Part shown: positions 19,555 through 27,900 of the stretch, piece after piece
How the letters are laid out: each line of letters starts with the position of its first letter
Numbering within the stretch: the stretch's first letter is position 1
Source of the DNA: Mycobacteriales bacterium
Lineage (GTDB): Bacteria; Actinomycetota; Actinomycetes; Mycobacteriales; CADCTP01
NCBI GenBank assembly: GCA_035995165.1
Contig: DASYKU010000124.1
Location: 1 to 64,000, forward strand
Length of the DNA stretch: 64,000 nucleotides
Direction: 5' to 3'
Translations under genes and position numbers: made by a program
The notes under the pieces: generated by a model
What the model was told of the DNA's origin: nothing
Databases searched by the model: none
Seen by the model: only the letters and a program-made list of their open reading frames with translations

Positions 19555-19573
19555 CGCGGGGGCGACCCCCGCG
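19555..19573 (+). terminator. Probable terminator after tRNA-Gln
   Basis: CGCGGGGG and CCCCCGCG form a perfect 8-bp stem with the loop CGA, 59 bases past the tRNA. No U-tract follows, which is usual for actinomycete terminators. Confidence 0.5.
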
Positions 19574-19619
19574 AGCCCCGCGTTCCGGCGGCCGCCGGTC
19601 GGGCGGTGGTTCCGCCCGG

Positions 19620-19712
19620 CCTCGCCTGTCGGCCTCGCCTGTCGGCCTCGGTTGCTCGCCTGTCGGCCTCGCCTGTCGGTCTCGGTTGCTCGGCTGTCGG
19701 CCTTGCTGTCGG
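19620..19712 (+). repeat. Short tandem repeats between tRNA-Gln and glmU
   Basis: A 13-bp unit CCTCGCCTGTCGG is repeated at least three times, interspersed with a 21-bp variant TCTCGGTTGCTCG(C/G)CTGTCGG, giving a higher-order period of 34 bp. The rest of the 336-base gap (19496-19831) holds the tRNA terminator and G-rich sequence without a credible gene. Confidence 0.7.
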
Positions 19713-19831
19713 TCTCGGCGGCTGGCCCCGGTCGTGGGGGTGGGGAGCTGGGGTTGTCCCGGCGGGTGGGGGAGTGGGGGCACGGTTACGCTGGGGTGGC
19801 AACGGTGCCGTCGCATGCTGAGGAGCTTCTC

Positions 19832-21268
19832 TTGACGGACGCCCGCCCGGCCGCAGTTGTCGTGCTCGCCGCGGGAGAGGGCACCCGGATGCGGTCGGCG
19901 ACCCCGAAGGTTCTTCACGAATTGGCCGGGCGCACGCTCGTCGGGCACGCGCTGGCGGCCTGCGCGCCGCTCGGCGCGGACGCCACGGTCGTCGTCGTCG
20001 GGGCCGGGCGGGACGCGGTCTCCGCGCACCTGGCCGCGATCGCGCCCGCCGCGCTCCCGGTCGTGCAGGCCGAGCAGCGCGGGACCGGGCACGCCGCCCG
20101 GGTCGCGCTGGAGGCCGTGCCCGAGGTCGACGGCACCGTGCTGGTGCTGCCCGGTGACGCCCCGCTGCTGCGCGCGGAGACGCTGCGCCGCCTGGTCGAG
20201 GAGCACCAGAGCAGCGGCGCGGCCGCGACCCTGCTCACCGCCGTGCTGCCGGACCCGACCGGCTACGGCCGGGTGCTGCGCCGCCCCGGCGGCGAGGTCG
20301 AGGCGATCGTCGAGCACCGCGACGCCACCGACGAGCAGCGCGCCGTCGCCGAGATCAACACCAGCGTGTACGCGTTCGAGTCCGGCCCGCTGCGGGACGC
20401 GCTGGCCCGGCTCTCCTCGGACAACTCGCAGGGCGAGGAGTACCTGACCGACGTGGTCGGGCTGTTCGTCGCGGCCGGGCTCCCGGTGGGCGCGCTGCCG
20501 GCCGCCGCGCTGGAGACGGCCGGGGTGAACGACCGGGTGCAGCTGGCGGCGGCGCACCGCGCGTACAACGACCGGCTGCTGGCGGACTGGATGCGGGCCG
20601 GGGTGACCGTCGTCGACCCGGCGACCACCTGGGTCGACGCCGAGGTCGAGCTGGCCCCGGACGTGACCCTGGCCCCGGGCGTGCAGCTGAAAGGCCGGAC
20701 CCGGGTCGAGCGCGGCGCCGAGATCGGCCCGGACTGCACGCTGATCGACACCGCGGTCGGCGAAGGCGCCCGCGTGCTGCGGGCGCACTGCGTCGGCGCC
20801 GAGATCGGCCCGGACGCGGACGTCGGCCCGTTCGCCTACCTGCGGCCCGGGGCCCGGCTCGGCCCCGGCAGCAAGGTCGGGACGTACGTGGAGGTGAAGG
20901 GCAGCGAGATCGGCCCCGGCGCGAAGGTCCCGCACCTTTCCTATGTGGGGGACGCCACAGTCGGTGCCGGATCGAACCTCGGAGCGGGCACGATCACGGC
21001 GAACTACGACGGCGTGGCCAAGCACCGCACCACGATCGGCGAGCATGTCCGGATCGGCAGCGACACGGTGCTGGTCGCCCCCGTGACCGTGGGCGACGGC
21101 GCCTTCACCGCGGCCGGCTCGGTCATCGTCGGCGAGGTGCCGCCGGGTGAGCTCGGGGTCGGGCGAGCCCGGCAACGGAACATCCCGGGGTGGGTGGCGA
21201 AACGCCGCGGGGGTACCCCGTCGGCCGCCGCGGCCGAGCGGGCGCGGGGCGAGGAGGGCCAGCGGTGA
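19832..21268 (+). CDS. glmU: Bifunctional GlmU: GlcN-1-P acetyltransferase / GlcNAc-1-P uridylyltransferase
   Basis: GlmU makes UDP-GlcNAc for peptidoglycan and for the amino-sugar polysaccharides encoded further along. The 478-residue protein has an N-terminal nucleotidyltransferase domain ([12 protein letters not shown] near residue 10, [29 protein letters not shown]). A C-terminal left-handed beta-helix follows, with [20 protein letters not shown] and [10 protein letters not shown] at the acetyltransferase active site. TTG 19832 is chosen as start because AGGAG (19821-19825) is ideally placed and no ATG/GTG fits. It overlaps prs by GTGA. Confidence 0.96.
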   Translation: MTDARPAAVVVLAAGEGTRMRSATPKVLHELAGRTLVGHALAACAPLGADATVVVVGAGRDAVSAHLAAIAPAALPVVQAEQRGTGHAARVALEAVPEVDGTVLVLPGDAPLLRAETLRRLVEEHQSSGAAATLLTAVLPDPTGYGRVLRRPGGEVEAIVEHRDATDEQRAVAEINTSVYAFESGPLRDALARLSSDNSQGEEYLTDVVGLFVAAGLPVGALPAAALETAGVNDRVQLAAAHRAYNDRLLADWMRAGVTVVDPATTWVDAEVELAPDVTLAPGVQLKGRTRVERGAEIGPDCTLIDTAVGEGARVLRAHCVGAEIGPDADVGPFAYLRPGARLGPGSKVGTYVEVKGSEIGPGAKVPHLSYVGDATVGAGSNLGAGTITANYDGVAKHRTTIGEHVRIGSDTVLVAPVTVGDGAFTAAGSVIVGEVPPGELGVGRARQRNIPGWVAKRRGGTPSAAAAERARGEEGQR

Positions 21269-22248
21269 ACCAGGCGATCCATGCGCAGAACCGCAAGAGC
21301 CTGATCCTGCTGTCCGGACGGGGCTACCCGGCGCTGGCCGAGGAGATCGCCGCGCACCTCGGGGTCGAGCTCACCAGCACCTCCGCGTACGACTTCGCCA
21401 ACGGCGAGATCTACATCCGGTACGAGGACTCCGTCCGCGGCAGCGACGCGTTCGTGATCCAGAGCCACACCGCGCCGATCAACACCTGGGTGATGGAGAC
21501 GCTGATCATGGTGGACGCGCTGAAGCGCGCGTCGGCCAAGCGGATCACCGTGGTGACGCCGTTCTATCCGTACTCGCGGCAGGACAAGAAGCACCGCGGC
21601 CGGGAGCCGATCTCGGCCCGGCTGATCTCTGACCTGTTCGAGCGGGCCGGGGCGGACCGGATCATGTCCGTGGACCTGCACACCGCGCAGATCCAGGGTT
21701 TCTTCGACGGCCCGGTGGACCACCTGTTCGCGCTGCCCCTGCTGGCCGACCACGTCGAGGAGAAGTACGCGGGGGCCAAGTTCACCGTGGTCTCCCCGGA
21801 CTCCGGCCGGCTGCGGGTGGCCGAGCGCTGGACCGACCGGCTCGGCGGCTGCCCGCTGGCCTTCATCCACAAGACCCGCGACCCGCTCAAGCCCAACGAG
21901 GTCGTCGCGCACCGGGTCGTCGGCGACGTCGCCGGCCGCAGCTGCATCCTCGTCGACGACATGATCGACACCGGTTCGACGATCGTCAGCGCGGCCCGCC
22001 AGCTCAAGGACGCCGGGGCCGCGGACGTGATCATCGTCGCGACCCACGGCATCCTGTCCGGACCGGCGATCGACCGGCTGAAGAACGCGCCGATCAACGA
22101 GATCGTGCTGACCAACACGCTGCCGATCCCGCCGGAGAAGCAGATCGACGGGATGACCGTGCTGTCGATCGCGCCGCTGATCGCCCGCGCGATCCGCGAG
22201 GTCTTCGAGGACGGCTCGGTCACCAGCCTCTTCGACGGCGCCTCCTGA
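21265..22248 (+). CDS. prs: Ribose-phosphate pyrophosphokinase
   Basis: Prs converts ribose 5-phosphate and ATP to PRPP for nucleotide, His and Trp synthesis and for decaprenyl-phosphate arabinose in actinobacteria. The 327-residue protein has [45 protein letters not shown] and the PRPP loop [13 protein letters not shown]. It is coupled to glmU through GTGA; glmU-prs is a conserved pair. Confidence 0.97.
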   Translation: MNQAIHAQNRKSLILLSGRGYPALAEEIAAHLGVELTSTSAYDFANGEIYIRYEDSVRGSDAFVIQSHTAPINTWVMETLIMVDALKRASAKRITVVTPFYPYSRQDKKHRGREPISARLISDLFERAGADRIMSVDLHTAQIQGFFDGPVDHLFALPLLADHVEEKYAGAKFTVVSPDSGRLRVAERWTDRLGGCPLAFIHKTRDPLKPNEVVAHRVVGDVAGRSCILVDDMIDTGSTIVSAARQLKDAGAADVIIVATHGILSGPAIDRLKNAPINEIVLTNTLPIPPEKQIDGMTVLSIAPLIARAIREVFEDGSVTSLFDGAS

Positions 22249-22289
22249 GCCGCCGGCCGGCCGGCCCGCGCTCGGGCTGACCAGCCGGA

Positions 22290-22320
22290 TTCGGGCCCGC
22301 ACCACCCCCGCTGCTAAACT
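22290..22320 (+). promoter_or_regulatory. Candidate promoter of the rplY-pth operon
   Basis: TTCGGG (22290-22295) and TAAACT (22315-22320) are 19 bases apart in the 174-base gap after prs. This would leave a leader of about 95 bases before the L25 start. The -10 is a good match; the -35 is weak. Confidence 0.35.
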
Positions 22321-22422
22321 CGCAGGGTTGCCCCGGCGAGGGCGTCCCAGTGGCCGCCGTCATCGACGCGGCGCGCCGTGCGCGTCTCTCGCCCCCTGCG
22401 CGCGTACGAGGAGAATTCCACC

Positions 22423-23088
22423 GTGGCCGACGAGGTCCGCATCCAGGCCGAGCCCCGCACCGAGTTCGGCAAGGGCGGTGCCCGCCGCACCCGCCGGGCC
22501 GGAAAGATTCCCGCCGTGCTCTACGGGCACGGCACCGAGCCGCGACACCTCTCGTTGCCGGCCCGCGAGTTCGGCCAGGCGATCAAGGGTGGCGGCAACA
22601 CGCTGCTGACCCTGCAGATCGACGGCGCCAGCGAGCTCGCGCTGCCCAAGGCGATCCAGCGCAACCCGATCCGCGGCGACTACGAACACGTCGACCTGCT
22701 GCTGGTCCGCCGCGGCGAGAAGGTCACCGTCGAGGTCCGGCTCTACCTCACCGGCGAGGCCGACCGTGACGGCCTGGTCGACCAGCAGCTGATGACGCTG
22801 ACGGTCGAGGCCGAGGCGACGAACATCCCGGACCACTTCGACGTGAGCATCGACGGCATGCGGATCGGCGACAACGTCACCGCCGGCGCGGTCGACCTGC
22901 CCTCCGGCACCACGCTGATCGGCGACGCGGACCAGGTCGTGGTCGCGGTGCTGGCCGCGCCTTCCGAGGCGCAGCTCGACGCCGAGCTCGCCGACGCGGA
23001 GTCCGAGGCCGGCATCGCGCGCGACGAGCCGACCGAGACGGGCGACGAGGCTCCGGCCGAGCAGCCCGCGGCGGCCCCCGCCGAGTAG
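22423..23088 (+). CDS. rplY: 50S ribosomal protein L25/general stress protein Ctc
   Basis: L25 binds 5S rRNA in the central protuberance. The 221-residue protein is the long Ctc (TL5) form: an N-terminal L25 domain ([43 protein letters not shown]) and a C-terminal beta domain ([12 protein letters not shown]). An acidic Ala/Glu-rich tail of about 40 residues ends in PAAAPAE. GTG 22423 has GAGGAG ten bases upstream. It precedes pth by two bases, a widely conserved bacterial pair. Confidence 0.95.
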   Translation: MADEVRIQAEPRTEFGKGGARRTRRAGKIPAVLYGHGTEPRHLSLPAREFGQAIKGGGNTLLTLQIDGASELALPKAIQRNPIRGDYEHVDLLLVRRGEKVTVEVRLYLTGEADRDGLVDQQLMTLTVEAEATNIPDHFDVSIDGMRIGDNVTAGAVDLPSGTTLIGDADQVVVAVLAAPSEAQLDAELADAESEAGIARDEPTETGDEAPAEQPAAAPAE

Positions 23089-23090
23089 TA

Positions 23091-23666
23091 GTGGATCCGT
23101 TCCTGGTCGTCGGGCTCGGGAATCCGGGCCCGGCGTACCGGGGCAACCGGCACAACGTCGGTTTCTTCGTGCTCGACCTGCTGGCCGGACGGGTCGGTGG
23201 CCGGTTCTCCAAGCACAAGGCCCGCGCCGACGTGCTGGAGGGCCGGCTCGGCCCGCCGCCGGCGCCGCGGGTGGTGCTGGGCGAGCCCCGGTCGTACATG
23301 AACGAGTCCGGCGGACCGGTGGCCGGGCTCTGCGGCTTCTACAAGATCCCGGTCGAGCAGCTGGTCGTCGTGCACGACGAGCTCGACCTGCCGTACGGGT
23401 CGCTGCGGCTCAAGCGCGGCGGCGGCGACAACGGGCACAACGGGCTGCGCTCGATCACCCGCTCGCTGGGCAGCAAGGAGTACCTGCGGGTGCGCTTCGG
23501 CATCGGCCGCCCGCCCGGCCGGATGGACCCGGCCGACTACGTGCTGCGGGACTTCTCCGCCACCGAGCGCAAGGACCTCGACTTCCACGTCGACCGCTGC
23601 GCCGACGCGGTCGAGGCTCTCGTCCGCGAGGGCCTCGAGGCCGCGCAGAACCGGTACAACGACTAG
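23091..23666 (+). CDS. pth: Peptidyl-tRNA hydrolase
   Basis: Pth recycles peptidyl-tRNA dropped from ribosomes. The 191-residue protein contains [20 protein letters not shown] with the catalytic His, [21 protein letters not shown] and [15 protein letters not shown], all in family order. It follows rplY by two bases and overlaps the convergent lipoprotein gene at its stop. Confidence 0.97.
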   Translation: MDPFLVVGLGNPGPAYRGNRHNVGFFVLDLLAGRVGGRFSKHKARADVLEGRLGPPPAPRVVLGEPRSYMNESGGPVAGLCGFYKIPVEQLVVVHDELDLPYGSLRLKRGGGDNGHNGLRSITRSLGSKEYLRVRFGIGRPPGRMDPADYVLRDFSATERKDLDFHVDRCADAVEALVREGLEAAQNRYND

Positions 23667-24535
23667 CTGAGCGACAGGGCCGCGGGGACCATCGCCAGGC
23701 TCTCCGAGAGCGTGGACAGGTGCGCCTGCATCTTCAGCTTGTCATCCGGCTTCAGCGCCGGGTAGAGCTTGTACCCGGCGCCGTCCTGGTACGCCGCCAG
23801 CGACTTCTCCACCTCGGTGAAGGCGTTGTCCACTGTGGACACCAGCTGGGGCGAGCGGGTCTGCAGCACCGACCGGAACGCGTCGTACGCGGCCTTGGCC
23901 CCCTCGACGTTGGCCGCGAAGTCGGACAGGTCGGTGTGCGAGTAGCGGTCCTCCTCGCCGGTGATCTTCCCGTCGGAGACCTCGGCGACCAGGTCGCTCG
24001 CACCCTTGATCACCGCGTCCGGGGTGATCTTCACGGTCGAGACCGCCTTGGTCAGCGTGGCCAGGTCGGTGTCCAGCTTGTCGGCCAGGGCACGGGTGCC
24101 GGCCGTGGTGTTCTTGGTCCACAGGATGTATTCGATCTTGTGCCAGCCGGTCCACTGCGGATCGTTGACGCTGGAGTGATCGTCGACCCGGGAGTCGAGC
24201 GCCACGTCGAAGCGGGAGACCAGCAGCGCGATCGGCTCGATCCCCTCCCACTTGTAGCGGCTCGGCGCGAACTGCTTCTTGGCCTCGGCCAGGTTCCCGG
24301 CCCGCAGCGCGTCGGTGAACTTCTTGCCGTCGGCCTGCAGCGCGACCGCTTGCTTCACCACGTACGCCTGGTAGGTGGCGATCTGGGCGGTCAGGTCCGG
24401 GGTCGCCGCGGTGGTGGCCGCGGCCGCCGGTGTGCTGGGGGCGGCCGCCGGAGCGGAGTCGCCGGAGCCGCCGGAGCCGCAGGCGGCCAGGGCCAGGACG
24501 GTGGCCGTCGCCACCAGGATTCGTACGCCACGCAT
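23663..24535 (-). CDS. EfeO/EfeM-like M75 (imelysin) lipoprotein
   Basis: This 290-residue protein starts with a lipoprotein signal peptide whose lipobox is LAAC, giving Cys19 as the acylated residue. It then has a Ser/Ala/Thr linker and a helical M75 domain holding the HxxE motif in [10 protein letters not shown]. EfeO-type proteins bind ferrous or ferric iron or copper outside the membrane and feed the EfeU permease. Neither EfeU nor the EfeB peroxidase is adjacent, so this is a solitary copy and could serve another metal-handling purpose. The gene is convergent with pth. Confidence 0.85.
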   Translation of the reverse strand: MRGVRILVATATVLALAACGSGGSGDSAPAAAPSTPAAAATTAATPDLTAQIATYQAYVVKQAVALQADGKKFTDALRAGNLAEAKKQFAPSRYKWEGIEPIALLVSRFDVALDSRVDDHSSVNDPQWTGWHKIEYILWTKNTTAGTRALADKLDTDLATLTKAVSTVKITPDAVIKGASDLVAEVSDGKITGEEDRYSHTDLSDFAANVEGAKAAYDAFRSVLQTRSPQLVSTVDNAFTEVEKSLAAYQDGAGYKLYPALKPDDKLKMQAHLSTLSESLAMVPAALSLS

Positions 24536-24809
24536 GTCAGAGTCCCCCGAGCCGGCGGCGGCACCGTACGGCGCCGACCTCGTTGCCGGCTGAACCCTAT
24601 GACGGCGCCCGCGACGCCTGGGCCGATTTGGTGAACCTTGCTAACCCCGGCACGGCCGGTCGACACGGCCCGTGACCACGGACGGGCTGTCCGCCCACGT
24701 CGACCTGTAATTCCTACTGAATTGGTCGATAACAGAGTCACGGAGAGTAGTTAAATTTTGGGCGACCTCTCGACACTCCCAGGCAAAATCTAAGTAATTC
24801 TCGATTTCG

Positions 24810-24858
24810 TTCACTGAGCGTCACAGCAGCGGCTAGGGTCGAGTTGCTCTTGGGGGGA
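24810..24858 (+). promoter_or_regulatory. Promoter and conserved 5' leader start of the giant secreted protein
   Basis: TTCACT (24810-24815), an 18-base spacer and TAGGGT (24834-24839) are followed seven bases later by GCTCTTGGGGGGA (24846-24858) at the expected transcript start. The same arrangement (TTCACA, 18, TATGTT, then the identical 13-mer) precedes the priming glycosyltransferase at 57431-57480. The rest of the 444-base gap 24536-24979 is locally AT-rich and holds no other gene. Confidence 0.55.
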
Positions 24859-24979
24859 ACTGTCCTCAGATCGTGCTGTCCGGACCGGATCGCAGGCATC
24901 AGTGGCACAGCCAAGAGCTCTGTCGGACACGGGTGGTCGGGGAGAGGCGCCGGAAGCGGCGCCCAGTGGGGGGTGGCTC

Positions 24980-27900
24980 ATGCGCGTGCGCGCGCACAGC
25001 CGTTGGGGTATCGCACTTGCTCTGGGTGCACTGGTGCTGGTCACCGTGCCGCAATCAGCGTCGGCGGCACCGCCGTCGGCGCCGAAGGCCACGGCATCAG
25101 CAGCACCGAAGGCCACGGCACCAGCAGCCCAGAAGGCGGCGACGCCGGCGGCCAAGACGCCGGCGAAGTCCACCGCGACGCCGGGCAAGGTCGACCCGAA
25201 GCAGAAGCAGCCGGGCACCGACGCCGACCCGCCGCGCGCCGGCATCGCCGGCGACCTCGACAACGAGAAGGGCTCGCCCGGCATCCACCTGCCCCGCTCC
25301 GGCGGCGGCTCGAAGGTCGCCGCGCCGGTCGTGGCGAAGAACTCCGCCGGCCAGTTGGCCGCCGGGCCCACCGCGGCCGCGGCCAAGGCGGCGGTCGCGA
25401 CGAACGCGGCCACCCCGGCCGCCACGGCCGCAGCCGACCCCTGCACGGGCACGACGATCAACGCGGTCGCCTGTGAGAACTCCAAGCCGGGCACGCCGGA
25501 CACGACCTGGGACGTCGTCGGTTCCGGCGACGACGGGCTGGCCGGCTTCGCCACCGACATCAGCGTGAACGTCGGCACCACCGTGCACTTCAAGGTCAAG
25601 GCGACCGGCGCGTACCGGGTCGACATCTACCGGGTCGGCTACTACGGCGGCGACGGCGCGCGGCTGATGAGCAGCTTCACCCCGCAGGTGCCGTACCCGC
25701 AGACCCAGCCGACCTGCCAGAAGTTCGCCGACACCGGGATGATGGACTGCGGCAACTGGGCCGAGTCGGCGTCCTGGGCGGTGCCGGGCACGGCCGTCTC
25801 CGGCGTCTACTTCGCCCGGCTCACCCGGCTGTCCAACGGCGCCGGCAGCCACATCCCGTTCATCGTGCGCAACGACGCCAGCCACTCGCAGGTGCTGTTC
25901 CAGACCTCCGACGAGACCTGGGAGGCGTACAACACCTGGGGCGACCAGAGCACCGCGGCCAAGCCGAACAACTGGGGTCCGGGCCTGGGTAACAGCCTCT
26001 ACCTCTGCAACGACGCCTGCCCGGCCGGCAGCCCGAAGCTCTACAAGGGCGCGTACGCGGTCTCGTACAACCGGCCCTTCGACACCCGGACCACGCCGGA
26101 CGGCCAGGACTGGATGTTCGCGGCCGAGTACCCGATGATCCGGTTCCTGGAGCGCAACGGCTACGACGTCAGCTACACCACCGACGTCGACAGCGACCGG
26201 AGCGGCGCGCTGATCAAGAACCACTCGATGTTCATGTCCAACGGCCACGACGAGTACTGGTCGGCCGGGCAGCGCGCGAACGTCGAGGCGGCCCGGGACG
26301 CGGGAGTCAACCTCGCGTTCTTCAGCGGCAACGAGGTCTTCTGGAAGACCCGCTTCGAGAACAGCAAGGCCGGGCCGGTCTCCTCGTACCGGACGCTGGT
26401 CACGTACAAGGACACGCACTTCGATGCCCAGACCGACCCGACCGGGGTCTGGACCGGCACCTGGCGGGACCCGCGGTTCAGTCCACCCGGTGACGGCGGG
26501 AAACCCGAGAACGGGCTGACCGGCGTCGCGTACATGGTCGACCCACCGACGGACTTCAACATGGTGGTCCCGGCCTCATTCGGGAAGCTCCGATTCTGGC
26601 GCAATACCGCGCTGGCGACGATGACGTCGGGTTCGCTGACCCTGGCCAACGCGACGCTCGGGTACGAGTTCGACGCCGATCTGGACAACGGGTTCAGACC
26701 CACGGGTCTGTTCCACGTCACCCAGCAGACCGAGAACGTGCAGAGCAAGCTGCAGGACTACGGCAACACGGTCGGGCCGGGCACGGTCACGCACAGCATG
26801 ACCGAATACCGGGCGGCCAGCGGGGCGCTGGTCTTCGGCGCCGGCACCGTGCAGTGGAGCTTCGGCCTGGACGGCGACCACGACGGCCCGGCCTCCACCG
26901 CGAACGCCACCCAGCAGCAGGCCACCATCAACCTGCTCGCCGACATGGGCGCGCAGCCGTCCACGCTGATGACCGGGATGGTTGCGGCGACCAAGTCGAC
27001 CGACACGACCAAGCCGACCTCGACGATCAGCAGCGCGGCCCACGCCGTGGTGGCGACGGCGTACTCGATCACCGGCACCGCGGCCGACACCGGCGGCGTG
27101 GTCGGCGGCATCGAGGTCTCCACCGACTCCGGCTCGACCTGGCACCCGGCGACCGGCACCACGAGCTGGACCTACAGCTACACCGCGACCTCGCCGGGCA
27201 CGGTGACGGTGCTGGTCCGCGCGACCGACGACAGCGGCAACATCCAGGGCACGCCGACGAGCAAGACGCTCACGGTCGACCCGCGGACCTGCCCCTGCAG
27301 CATCTTCGGCAGCGTCACGCCGGACACGCCGCAGGTCGCCGACGCCACCGCGTACGAGCTGGGGGTGCGGTTCCGGGCCACGGTGCCGGGCACGATCAGC
27401 GGGATCCGCTTCTACAAGGGCGCCAACAACACCGGCACGCACACCGGCACGCTGTGGAGCAACACCGGCCAGCAGCTGGCCACCGGCACGTTCTCCGCGG
27501 AGTCCGCGACCGGCTGGCAGACGCTGACGTTCAGCTCGCCGGTCACGGTCACGGCCAACACGACGTACGTGGCCAGCTACCACACGAACACCGGCTTCTA
27601 CGCCAACGATCCGACCGGCTTCACCGACAAGGCGGCCTACTCGGCGCCGCTGTTCGGGCTGCCGGACGGGCTCGACGGTCCCAACGGCGTGTTCCACACC
27701 GGGACCAGCGCGTTCCCGGCCAGCTCCGTCGGCGGCAACAACTACTTCGTCGACGTGGTGTTCAACGGCGACCCGAGCGCGGACACGGCGCCGCCGGCGG
27801 TGGCCAGCACGACGCCGCAGAACACCGCGACGTCGGTGCCGTCGAACACGACCGTGACCGTCGACTTCAACAAGCCGATCGCCCCGTCGTCGCTGTCCTT

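Noticed and set aside
19620-19712. CRISPR-like array
   Set aside because: Units are directly adjacent with no unique spacers of constant length, and no cas genes are present.
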